Notes under the pieces: model-generated
Database searches by the model: none
Told to the model about the DNA's origin: nothing
The model's input: only the letters and a program-made list of their open reading frames with translations
Part shown: piece by piece, positions 44,622 through 54,840 of the stretch
Position numbering within the stretch: position 1 is the first letter of the stretch
Layout: every line of letters starts with the position of its first letter
From: Pollenia angustigena
Lineage: Eukaryota > Arthropoda > Insecta > Diptera > Polleniidae
Direction of reading: 5' to 3'
Assembly (NCBI GenBank): GCA_930367215.1
Contig: OV884058.1
Location: 170,668,478 to 170,732,477 of the forward strand
DNA: 64,000 nt
Translations under genes and position numbers: made by a program

Positions 44622-45514
44622 CACTGAAAGAATTTTCTTCGCAATACCAATGAATTTTGACATTAATCCCATAAAAAATTGCATTAAAAAGGAACCTATG
44701 CAGCACTTCGTTGGATCAATAAAACCTGTTTCATTAAAAGGATTTAATGAAACATTACATTAGATCTAGGAATATTATTCATTGGATGAATACTTTAAAT
44801 AAAGTAAAAAACTTTTTTTTTTTATTATTTTTTTTTATTTTTTCTTATTTTATTTTACTTTATTTTTTATTTTTTTTCTGTTTCTGGCGGGATTCGATCG
44901 CGCAACCTCGGTTCTGATAGACTAGCTCACTACCAGCTAGTCTACCGAGGCATTGTAGTTTTTGGATAAAAAACTATGTTTTTTACTCAGTTAAGAGCGT
45001 AAATATGAGATTAAATTGTCCATAATAACAATAACAGCGTTGATTGAAAGTTTTTGTTTCATTACTATAATGAAATTTTTATTGAAAATTTAAATTTATG
45101 AAGGCAATTATTGAAATATGTTGCTTTTATAAAAAATTTTTTGATTTCATAAAGTTAATGGAATACTTGTAACATTAGATGTATGAAGTTATTAAATCTT
45201 AAATTTTTTAATTAACAATTAAACATTTTTTAAGGAAACTATAATTTTGTATTAATTTATGAATATAGTTATGTTTGTATATTGTTTTTTTATGTTCCCA
45301 ATTAAAATTTTTTGTTTAACTTGGACAAACTTAAGTTTTCATATATCCAATGAAAATTTTTAACGTAATTACGAAATCCAATGAAGCGATTTTAACGAAA
45401 ATATTTCATTATAACTATGAAATTCCATTTAAGCAATGAAAATTTTCATTTACCCAAAGAAATTTTTTTTATGAAAATGATTCATTAAATATATGAAGCA
45501 TTTTTCTTTCAGTG
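44622..45514 (+). mobile_element. 893-bp TIR element with embedded SINE, copy 1
   Basis: Ends CACTGAAAGAATTTTCTTCG and inverse of GCATTTTTCTTTCAGTG, with TA duplication (44620-44621 and 45515-45516). Copies of similar length lie at 50605-51465 (reverse) and 52293-53255 (same orientation). The TIR match is limited to the terminal ~15 bp; inward the two sides differ but are rich in TTCATTGGAT/ATCCAATGAA words. It has no transposase. Confidence 0.8.
44815..44958 (-). mobile_element. tRNA-like SINE embedded in TIR element copy 1
   Basis: On the minus strand: TGCCTCGGTAGACTAGCTGG then TAGTGAGCTAGTCTATCAGA, ending GCGCGATCGAATCCCGCC, AGAAACAG and an A/T-rich AAAATAAAATAAAATAAG-type tail. The first part resembles a tRNA A-box region, the second the B box. 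It occupies the same position and orientation relative to the TIRs in all three copies of the host element. Confidence 0.6.
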
Positions 45515-45516
45515 TA

Positions 45517-46000
45517 GTACTAAACCTTTTTTTTTTATTATTAAAAACAAATATTTAATACAACAAAAACAAATGGTACTTAAAATTTATTTGTTCATTA
45601 ATTATAGATAATAATAAGGTGGGTAAAATTTTTTCGCGTCAAAAGCACATCGCGATTCTTGATCTATAAGTCATTCCAAGAAACTTTGCCAAAGAAACCA
45701 TAGGTCAAAAATAAATTACGAGCCCCGGATTTATCAAAATATGTAGTCAGTTTTCCAAAATATTCAAGAATAGAGGCAAACAAATTGTATTTTAGCGTCG
45801 AGAAATCACATTATTTTTATTTTTTATTGCCACCAGAGAGCGTTTTCATACACTTTTTAGAATTTACCGTCTTTTTTTGTGGAAAATTGACGAATATTTC
45901 TCAAAATGCAATCTCGAATTTTAAACGAAAGCGTTTTAAGCATTCTAAAAATATGTACATATAAACATCTTCGGATTGCATTTCCAAATTTATTGTGTTT
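45517..46000. other. No feature recognised
   Basis: Low-complexity and unassigned sequence. No repeat partner in the window. Confidence 0.3.
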
Positions 46001-46342
46001 ATGGCCATTTTCTCATTAGGTGATTATCTTTTTTCCCAACGAAAAACTGCACATTAAAGAAATTTGGTTTTCTCAATGTCTCATTTGCTTCGATTTTATC
46101 GCAAAGCTAACCGGCACTCATCTGGCAATTATTTATTTTCCTTTTATTTGCCGTACAGATAAATTCAATCAGCTGACTCCTAACTTTTACATGTATTTTG
46201 AGTGGCGTTGCCAGCTGAAAACTTTGTTTTTTGTCGGTATATTGAGAAACCCAAAATCGTTAACGGACAGTTTATCGGTCCAATAAATTTTTGTTGACAT
46301 TAAGTAACAGACAGTTTGTCGATACATTGAGAAAATGGCCAT
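46001..46342. mobile_element. MITE (~342 bp)
   Basis: ATGGCCATTTTCTCATTAGG is inverted to CATTGAGAAAATGGCCAT. The 88-codon open frame inside is chance. A CGGACAGTTTATCGGTCCAA / CAGACAGTTTGTCGATACAT pair near the right end is a direct partial repeat. Confidence 0.6.
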
Positions 46343-46627
46343 AAGAATTTTAAATATCTACTGCAGAAACAGAAAATGAGTAGAAAGTCCGAATATAATA
46401 AAATTTAATTTAGCTCTTGTAAAATCTCCTTAAAAATAATTCGGAGTAAAATAATGGAGTGGGCTCCCACTATTCCAAAATTCTGTTGATTTCTTCTTGA
46501 CGTGACAACCATCTGGTTGAAGAATATTTGAAAATATAACTGAGAGGAATTCGTCTCTTCTACTATGTAGAACTTTTGCAGAAGTGGTTTCCTATATCTT
46601 TTAAAAACTTGTCAATATCATTAGAAA

Positions 46628-46975
46628 ATGCACGCTTATATGCTGCCACTGATACTAAATTTAGAATGTGGCATAAGCTATCGTTCAATCAACAAGTGCA
46701 AAAATCTATTCACAGTACCGGAGTTAAGTGTTTGGTGCAAATGGTCTTGTAAAAGTGCAAATGCGAAATATCATAGCTGTTTTGTTAAAGCCAACAATAA
46801 ATTCATTTGACAGTAAATACGTGTTGCCATTGTATAGCAGTTATAAATATGTAGGTTTGAAAAATTTGGCAATAGTACCAAATGAGTCACGGGGGTACCA
46901 GCGTAGTTTTTAGGTTTGAATTGTAGCAATAAAAAAGTATAATTGTACCAACTTTATCAACCCTGTTAAGAGGAA
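46628..46975. repeat. Dispersed repeat, copy of 1664-2100
   Basis: See 1664-2100. Shared words include ATATGCTGCCACTGATACTA (one or two changes), TGCAAAAATCTATTCACA, ACCAAATGAGTCACGGGGGT and ACTTTATCAACC. The inverted half of the hairpin present at 1.9 kb is absent here. Confidence 0.65.
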
Positions 46976-47720
46976 ACAATTTATGACAGTTTCGTCTTAA
47001 TTAAAATTATTTGGGACAAATGTTTGCTTAAAGAAAATAATTTGGGACAAAATTTCGTTTACCCTTTCGCTACAAGTTTTTACTGAGTTATTATAATTGG
47101 CCCTAACAACAACAATCAATACTCACTTTTGAAAAAATTTACCTGTAATTAAAAAAAAAATTAAATATTAAAAAATGTGTTTTTAAAAATGCTTAATTTT
47201 TCTCAATTTTGTAAAAATCCAAAAGTTTTTCATTTAAAATGATTCATAAGATCTTAAAAAACAATAGCATGTCGATATCAAAGCAAATTCTTTGACTTGG
47301 AGATTGTCAGATGCCTCCAGAGTTGAGTGTATCCATATGGATACAATACAGCGAAAGGGTTAACGAAGCCGATTTGGTACAAGTGTCTTTCTTGAGAGTA
47401 CGACATGAAACAAATTGTTCCTAAAAAAACTACAATTTGGGACTAATACGTACTAGGGAAAACGAATCAGGAGATCACTTTCTTCAGAGAAACCTACATA
47501 TTTCGGATGTATTTTTCCTTAAAGAAAACGATGGAAGAACAATTTGTTTTAAATGAAAACGATTTAAAAAAATTTTTTTTTTTGGGAAAAGCAAATTGTG
47601 ACAAATTTTTGTTTTAAAACACGATTTTAAACAAACTTTCTTCTAGAAAACATGATTTAGGACAAATGTTTCACTAATTAGATACATTTTTTTTTGTGGG
47701 ATTATTTTAAGTGGAATGTA
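46976..47720. repeat. Degenerate tandem repeat, block B
   Basis: Units such as AATTTGGGACAAAATTTCGT and AAAACGATTTAAAAAAATTT resemble block A, with a different ~280-bp insert at about 47060-47360 (contains CCATATGGATACAATACAGC). Another 500 bases to 48217 hold nothing recognisable apart from CAGACAGATGAACAGACAG. Confidence 0.45.
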
Positions 47721-48359
47721 GGGTATAGTTGTAAAAAAAAAAATTAAATGAAGCCGATTACTTTGCAATAATCAAAACAATGCATTTCTTTATTTTTTAG
47801 GATTTTCTATTTGCTGGCTGTTTTTAATCTAATGAAAGTCTCTTAAGTCTTGTAAGAGAAATAGTATTAACAGATGAAAATTGAATAATGTAGCTGCTTG
47901 TGAATTTAGAAAGACAGATGAACAGACAGGGCCGGCTACAATAAAAAAAAAACTAAAACGCATTTACAACAATTTTAAAGTAGGCAGAGCAACAATTAAC
48001 TCACACAAGTCTTTATGATTTTGTTAAAATGATAAAGCTATAAATGTTTAAAAACTTACTTCGTATCTTTTTAACTCAATTACAATGTTGCATACAACAT
48101 CATAAACAAAAAAATAAATCACAATTCGAAATTCAAATTCAAACAACGACAATAAAAGGGGAAAAAAAACGATAAAATATATAGTTGGGCATATATGTAC
48201 ATAGACAATTGGATATACAGTACTTTTCGCTTATAGTCACATCCTTTAGTTGCAGAAAAAACGTGGACTATATCGCAAATGTGACTATAAGGCTTATCCA
48301 CATATATGTCACTATGAGACATATAACCGAATTCTAATTTAATCAAGTTATGTGAATAT

Positions 48360-48797
48360 CCAGTAAAAAATGTGCTCCAAAAGGAGCAGGTTTTGTGTAT
48401 GAATTCATACCACAAATCGCTTCAAACCTGCTGATGGGATGCCTGATTTTTGTATGGGGTGTTCCCGGTTTGGAAGACTATTTTCTGCTGACAATAAGCG
48501 CTTCTTTTAACATGCAAACAAAGCACTCCTAAAGTGCTTTTAACGGGCTTACTATATTAACATATTCATTAATGTTTTGCTTTTACTTTTGTTTAAATGC
48601 CTTTTTCCAATCATTTTCGCATATTTTTATTATTTTTTTCGGTTTGCAACCTTCTTCGTTGTCAGCACTAAAATAGCAGCTTTTTTGTATATTTTATTCT
48701 ATATCATTTACTGCTTTATAAAAGCTCTTTTATTGAAGCGCTCGATTATGCGCTTTTTCTCTTAAGTGCTTCAAAAACCCAAATTTTTTTTACTGGG
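48360..48797. mobile_element. Nested element 1: CCAGTAAAAAA ends
   Basis: CCAGTAAAAAATGTGCTCC at the left, TTTTTTTTACTGGG at the right, with internal AAGTGCTT/AAGCGCTT/AAAGCACT words. It interrupts the backbone between GTGAATA and AGAAAATA. A TAT duplication is possible. It is non-coding. Confidence 0.65.
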
Positions 48798-48837
48798 TAT
48801 AGAAAATAAAAAATTCATATAAATTACACCGACACAC

Positions 48838-49242
48838 AGTGGTCCCAATGACAAATTTAGATCGAAAAAACTCATAACTCTTTTTTTATAGGTACATATA
48901 AGAACAAAAATTTGTACGAACAATTGACTTGGTATGGCACGATCTTGCGCCAAAAATTGACGGATTCGATTGCGTTGGTATGGCGCTTTCCATACAAAAT
49001 TAACTGACATAAAACCTACAAAATCAACTAATCTATTATTAAAAGTTAAACTTAGCAATAACTGATGTTTAAACAATGGAGCAGTGATAATATGGCAAAT
49101 ATTCACAAAAAAATATATTTTGTTGGGCAAGGTGGGGGGAGGCGGGTTGTCCTGTCATTAAAAAATCAACAAAATTTTTACTCTGGCACCATTCGAAAAA
49201 ATTAGTTTTTTCGCTCTAAATTTGTCATTGGGACCACTGTGC
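48838..49242. mobile_element. Nested element 2: CACAGTGGTCCC MITE with 5-bp duplication
   Basis: Ends CACAGTGGTCCCAATGACAA then ATTTAGATCGAAAAAAC and its inverse (TIR about 35 bp). CGACA flanks both sides, and the uninterrupted relative at 29.6 kb reads ACCGACAG at that point. It is non-coding; the 119-codon minus frame across it is chance. Confidence 0.75.
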
Positions 49243-49403
49243 GACATCAGGCTGTATTAAAAATAGTTAAAATAACAAGATATTTCATAACTGATACCAA
49301 AGGCAAAAACTAATTTTTTACTAGTAGAGAGTTGATGACAAAAATTAAACTATTTAATTCACTCTTTCTTTGTAAATAGTAAGTTTTGCTAATGTGACTA
49401 TTA

Positions 49404-49848
49404 CTACGTTTATACGCACCACTTATTTGCAAATAAATATATTGCAAGTAGAGAATATTGCCGCATAAACAGTGAATTAAATTTTTATTTTCGAATAGCT
49501 AACTCATGAAAACAATTCCTGATTAACGACACTATTTGCAAATAAGATTTTAAGCATTGCCACACTTTTAACCGTTTTACGGTTCTATTTCGATGTGGCA
49601 CATTTATATGACAACAAAAGTAAAATTAAATCAAAAATGTGCAAATAAATTTAAAAATACACAATAATTTTTGATCTTTTTCATTTAAAAAATAAAAAGT
49701 TTATATACATACAGTGCTACTAAATGAATAAATTTTCCATCTGGCATCACTTAAAAATAAGAATATTCATTAAGAAATAGACATATAAATAGTAAGTTAG
49801 TTAATCGCAAATAATTTTTATTCGCGAATAGGCTACGTATAAACGTAG
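49404..49848 (-). mobile_element. Nested element 3: 445-bp MITE, copy 2
   Basis: Reverse-oriented copy of 4672-5116 with the same length. Ends are CTACGTTTATACGCACCACT and inverse of GGCTACGTATAAACGTAG. TA lies on both sides. Confidence 0.8.
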
Positions 49849-50044
49849 TATATAACGCCATTAATTTGCTTTACTTTTCCCTTTGATAACTGTTGATAGA
49901 TGGCATGTATGGGAAATGTGCTTTTATCGCTTAATGGACTATAACGTTAATACTTTATATTAAATTAACTTAAAATAAACAGATAAAATTTACTATATCG
50001 CTAATGTGACTATAAGCGTTAGTAACTATAAACGAAAAGTACTG

Positions 50045-50579
50045 TACATTGTACATATAAATGTAAAACAGACAGATGGACAGACAAATGTTCAGATGCT
50101 TGGAGTCTAAGAATTTCAATGACTGCGTAAATTTCAACAAGCCAAGTAACGATTAATAGCAATTGAACAAAATATTTTTATAAAAAATCGAGATTTTAAG
50201 GTTTGTATGTGAATATTTCCAACGATTTTACTTTCTTTGTACATCTTAACAGTTGGGAAATCTTCGAAAGGATATGAAAATTATTTAAACATTAAAAAAA
50301 AAAAAAAATCTTGAATTAAATCATCTGAATTTCATAAAATGTTGCAGACTTGTTTCTGTCAATTGTTTTTGGTTAAACTGAGAGTGCTGATTATAATGGA
50401 ATATTAGTTCTAGCAGCTCTAGTTTCATAGAAATGCAGGCTTGTGATGAACATCAATCGAATTTTTAAAAGTTTTATTGGAAATTCATCGCACTTTTTCA
50501 TCGCAACTTTAATATCAATTTTTGAATTAAATTCTCAACTTATTGTTTAACATATAGTTTAATAAACAAATATCATAGG
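50045..50579. other. No feature recognised
   Basis: AT-rich sequence with a short CAGA-type simple repeat at 50068-50085 and an A-run near 50294-50308. Confidence 0.3.
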
Positions 50580-50604
50580 GACTGCTCACTTCCAAAGCAT
50601 GCTA

Positions 50605-51465
50605 CACTGAAAAAAAAATGCTTCATATATTTAATGAATCATTTTCTTTTTGGTAAAAAATTTTCCTAGGGTAAATGAAAATTTTCATTGTCTAAATGGA
50701 ATTTCATAGTTATAATGAAGTTTTTTCGTTAAAATCGCTTCATTGGATTTCGTAACTACGTTAAAAATTTTCATTGGATATATGAAAACTTAAGTTTGTC
50801 CAAGTTAAACAAAAAATTTTAATTGGGAACATAAAAAAACAATATACAAACATAACTATATTCATAAATTAATACATATTATAGTTTTCTTAAAAAAATG
50901 TTTAATTGTTAATCAAAAAATGTAAGATTTCATTATTTCATACATCTAATGTAATATGACATTAAATTTTTGAATTTTTTTATAAAAGCAACATATATCA
51001 ATAATGCTTTCTTAAATGTAAATTTTCATTATGACACTGAAAAATGTCATTATAGTAATGAAACAAAAACTTTCAATCAACGTTGTTATTGTTTAATCTC
51101 ATATTTACGCTCTTAATTGAAAAAATAACATAGTTTTTTTATCCAAAAACTACACTGCCCCGGTAGGCTAGCTGGTAGTGAGCTAGTCTATCAGCACCGA
51201 GGTTGAGCGATCGGTTCCCGCCAGAGACAGAAAAAAATAAAAAATAAAATAAAATAAAATAAAGAAAAAAATTTTTTTTTTACTTTATTGAAAGTATTCA
51301 TCCAATGAATAATATTCATAGATCTAATGTTATGTTTCATTAAATACATTTAATGAAACAGGTTTCATTGATTCAACGTAGGGCTGCATAGGTTCCTTTT
51401 TAATGCAATTTTTCATGGGTTTAATGTCAAAATTCATTGGTATTGCAAAGAAAATTCTTTCAGTG
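50605..51465 (-). mobile_element. 861-bp TIR element with embedded SINE, copy 2 (reverse)
   Basis: Reverse complement of 44622-45514 with high similarity. It is inserted in a half copy of the MITE seen whole at 10456-10632 (left flank ...CATGCTA, right flank CAAGTC, against CATGCTAAGTC in the intact copy). The target was therefore TA, with one mutated base in the right duplicate. Confidence 0.75.
51150..51275 (+). mobile_element. tRNA-like SINE embedded in TIR element copy 2
   Basis: CACTGCCCCGGTAGGCTAGC, TGGTAGTGAGCTAGTCTATC, then GAGGTTGAGCGATCGGTTCC, CGCCAGAGACAG and AAAATAAAATAAAATAAAG. A-box-like and B-box-like segments lie about 40 bases apart, followed by the A-rich tail, as in a short tRNA-headed SINE. 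Confidence 0.6.
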
Positions 51466-52292
51466 CAAGTCGACTTTGCGGCATGTTTTATTAATTTCTT
51501 TAACGTTTTTTAATTGAGTATTTTTAACTTAAATTCTGTACAACCCAGATCCCCAAAAAAAGAAGAGAAAAAATTATCAGTGGTTTTTTATTAATTAAAA
51601 AAATTGTTTCTAAAGTGTTTCAATTGAATTAATGTGATAATTGAATCAATTATTTTTTTTTTTTTTTGCTAATAGAAAATTAAAAATATAAAAAATATTA
51701 AATAAACAAATTGATTGCTTGATTCAATGAATTTAGTGTAAATTTGGTGATAAGAGACAACAATTCTTAATTTTTTCTGTTTAAGGACTTTTAATGTTTG
51801 AATAGTTTTTGTATTTTTCGCTTAATATTTAACGAACGATGCTTCAAACCTTTTAATATTTTTTGGTTTATTAAAAACTTATAAAGGGTGGTGCAACCAT
51901 AATGCACGATGTTAATTTTGAGTCACACCTTAACCCAACATAATTCGACATTTCTTTGTTTCAGTGTTTGACAAATTCAACCACACACAATTGAGCAGCG
52001 CGTTAAGATTGTTGAAGGGTTAAACGAAAAGGGGCGTTCAAATCAAATTGCATTTCGTGCACTTCGTAATGTTTTTGATCAGCAAAATCGATTAAATGTG
52101 CCCACATTCGGGAGAATTTTGCGCAAATTTCAGCAAACCGGGTCTGTTAGAAATTTAAAAGTGTCTGTTTGATGCGGTTCATAGGCTAGCAGATACAAAC
52201 GTCCAATCAGTTACCGGGAATGGAGTTCGCATCGCGAGATGATAACGGCCAGAACATTATGATATGGCCCTGGACGATATTTGGTCCAACAG

Positions 52293-53255
52293 CACTGAAA
52301 GAATTTTCTTCGCAATACCAATGAATTTTGACATTAATCCCATGAAAAATTGCATTAAAAAGGAACCTATGCAGCGCTTCGTTGGATCGATGAAACCTGT
52401 TTCATTAAAAGGATTTAATGAAACATTACATTAGATCTATGAATATTATTCATTGGATGAATACTTTAAATAAAGTAAAAATTTTTTTTTTTTAATTATT
52501 TTTTTTTTATTTTTTTTTAATTTTTTTAATTATTTTATTTTTTTTTATCTTTTCTATTTTTTATTTTACTTTATTTTATTTTTAATTTTTTTTCTGCCTC
52601 TGGCGGGATTCGATCAGTCAACCTCGGTGCTGTTAGACTACCTCGCTACCAGCTAGTCTACCGGGGCAGTGTAGTTTTTGTATTAAAAAACTATGTTTTT
52701 TACTCAATTAAGAGCGTAAATATGAGATTAAATTGTCCATAATAACAATAACAACGTTGATTGAAAGTGGATTGAAAGTTTTTGTTTCATTACTATAATG
52801 GCATTTTTATTGTCACAATGAAAATTTAAATTTATGAAGGCAATTATTGAAATATGTTGCTTTTATAAAAAATTTTTTTGATTTCATAAATTTAATGGCA
52901 TACATGTAACATTCGATGTATGAAATTATTAAATCTTACATTTTTTAATTAACAATTAAAAATTTTTTTAAGGAAACTATAATTTTGTATTAATTTATGA
53001 ATATAGTTATGTTTTGTATATGGTTTTTTTTATGTTCCAAATTAAAAATTTTTTTTTAACTTGGACAAACTTAAGTTTTCATATATCTAATGAAAATTTT
53101 CAACGTAATTACGAAATCCAATGAAGCGATTTTAACGAAAATACTTCATTATAACTATGAAATTCCATTGAGACAATGAACATTTTCATTTACCTAAGGA
53201 AAGTTTTTTTTATGAAAATGATTAATTAAATATATGAAGCCTTTTTCTTTCAGTG
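52293..53255 (+). mobile_element. 963-bp TIR element with embedded SINE, copy 3
   Basis: Same orientation and structure as 44622-45514 (CACTGAAAGAATTTTCTTCG ... CTTTCAGTG). The flanks are CAACAG and AGGATGG. The interrupted mariner motif would read CAACAGGATGG, so the duplicated dinucleotide is AG. Confidence 0.8.
52480..52680 (-). mobile_element. tRNA-like SINE embedded in TIR element copy 3
   Basis: Mirror of the module in copy 1, with an expanded T-rich (plus-strand) tail at 52482-52592. The head contains GATTCGATCAGTCAACCTCG (plus strand), so the B box is slightly changed. Confidence 0.55.
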
Positions 53256-53675
53256 AGGATGGTGCCACACCGTCAACAAAACAATGGCTCTTATGCGCGA
53301 GAAATTCAATGGCCGGGCTATCTCACGTCGTGGCGATGTTAATTGGCCGCCACGATCATGTGATTTGACACCATTGGACTCCTTTCTTTGGGGTTATTTG
53401 AAAGAATAGGTGTACGTCAATAAGCCAGCAACAATTCAAGAGCTAAAGGATGAAATAATTCGGCACATTGACAACATTGAACCTCAATTATGTCTCAGAG
53501 TCATTGAAAATATAGACCATCGCATAGAGGAATGTCATCGAAGCAGTGGCGGGCTTTTGTTTAACACATAATTCTCATAGATTATTCTATCACAATTACA
53601 AATATTAAGATAATTCTGTGAAAACTTTTTGTTATATTTTCATTTAACATCGTACGTTTTGGTTGGACCACTCTT

Positions 53676-54339
53676 TACATTGTTTCATATGTTCAAAAAT
53701 TAAAATTCATATTTATACTAAAAATCCAAATTACAGTTTTGCATAAAGTCTGCAAAACAATTTTTTTTATTAAACTACAAACAATTATTATGACGCCATA
53801 ATGACACTACAAACTTCAAGTTACAAAGGAAAACAACGTTGTAAGTAGTTCCAAATCAATTTAAAATTCAACTTCCTGTAAATTGAAAAAAAGAAAAAAA
53901 TAAACAAAAAATCTAAATTTACAACAACCACTGAAACGTTTTTATGGCAGTGGGTCTTTGGTTCAAATTCGTACTCCAAGTTAATTTATAATTATCAAAT
54001 TTCAACCTTTGATTTCAATTCATCAGCATATGTAATTTTACAACAAAACCAACAACATTGGCTGACTGCAGCAGCAACACGGTCATACCACCAACAACAA
54101 TTATACCCGCCAAAAACAACTAGACAATAAAACGATTGTATTACAACTTTGTGGCAATTGACTTATCTGTCTAAGATTACTCATTTTGCTGTTTGTTTCT
54201 TTTTTAATTTTGTGTATCTTTAAGGAAACGAAATTTAAACATTTCGAGATTTTAAAGTTGTAGAGGAGAAATCAACAACTAAAATAACGAAAGGGTTATT
54301 AGAGCATTAACATAGTGGTTTTTAGTAAAAGTCTGAGAT
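53676..54339. other. Unassigned, possibly host non-coding DNA
   Basis: No TIR partner or gene. It includes CAGCAGCAACACGG and CCACCAACAACAATT tracts near 54068-54105. Confidence 0.3.
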
Positions 54340-54840
54340 AAAGTAAGACAAAAGAAATAAAATTTTGTTGTAAAGTAATTTTCAACAAAAAAGTTTGTTT
54401 AAAGCTTATTTCCAAAGAAAAAAGTTTTTCTCAAAAATATTATTATAGTTTGCCTTTAAAAATTTTTAATGGAAAAAAGTTTGTCCTAAACTTATTTCCA
54501 TGGGAAAAAGCTTGTTCCAACCTTCTTGCGATAGCAAAACGTTTTCCTGAACTTTATTGATTTAAAAACATTGTCTCAAACTTATTTTATTAAAGATGGA
54601 AGTTTGTCCCAAACTAATTTCAGTATAAAATTTGTCCCAAACTTATTTCAATACAAAAAAATTTGTCCCAAACTTATTTGAATAAAAAAATTTGTTCTTA
54701 ATTTATGCCAATAGAAAAATTGTCCTTAATTTATTTCAATAGAAAAAATTTGTCCTTGAATTATTTAGAAAAGACTTGTTCTTAATTTATTTCAACAGAA
54801 AAAGTTTGTTTTAAGCTTATTTCCATAGAAAAAAGAGGCA
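54340..54840. repeat. Degenerate tandem repeat, block C (opposite orientation)
   Basis: Units of about 30-35 bp: TTTGTCCCAAACTTATTTCA, ATAGAAAAA, repeated with changes from about 54395 to 54835. The reverse complement contains TTTGGGACAAATTTTT, the core of blocks A and B. Confidence 0.6.

Larger units (their letters stand above)
48218..50044. mobile_element. CAGTACTT-family MITE carrying three nested insertions
   Basis: Ends CAGTACTTTTCGCTTATAGT and inverse of TATAAACGAAAAGTACTG, with TA duplication (48216-48217 and 50045-50046). The backbone aligns with 29227-29818 in reverse (for example CCGAATTCTAATTTAATCAA, ATAGTTAAAATAACAAGATA and GACAAAAATTAAACTATTTA). Subtracting the inserts at 48360-48797, 48838-49242 and 49404-49848 leaves about 540 bp, close to the 592-bp uninterrupted copy. 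Confidence 0.8.
51978..53572 (+). pseudogene. Mariner transposase pseudogene, split and frameshifted
   Basis: The left part (51978-52292) reads TIEQRVKIVEGLNEKGRSNQ..., then PTFGRILRKFQQTGSV (N-terminal DNA-binding domain). It skips over most of the core to EMIT and the start of the WFQQDGAT motif, which is cut by the inserted element between Q and D. The right part (53256-53572) continues DGAT, VNWPPRSCDLTPLDSFLWGY (third catalytic Asp kept), an in-frame stop after YLKE, and the C-terminus ENIDHRIEECHRSSGG. The first catalytic Asp region is deleted. Last-Asp spacing is about 39-41 residues, allowing for indels. Confidence 0.8.
51884..53675 (+). mobile_element. Mariner relic interrupted by the TIR element
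   Basis: Ends AAGGGTGGTGCAACCATAAT then GCACGATGTTAA, and the inverse of TTAACATCGTACGTTTTGGT, TGGACCACTCTT. TA lies on each side (51882-51883 and 53676-53677). Removing 52293-53255 leaves about 830 bp, shorter than a full mariner. The transposase remnant is described separately. Confidence 0.8.

Noticed and set aside
48771..49130. 119-codon minus-strand open frame
   Set aside because: It crosses from one nested MITE into another.
51155..51235. Possible functional tRNA in the TIR element
   Set aside because: The acceptor ends do not pair and the T-arm is irregular. The same module with an A-rich tail occurs in all three element copies.
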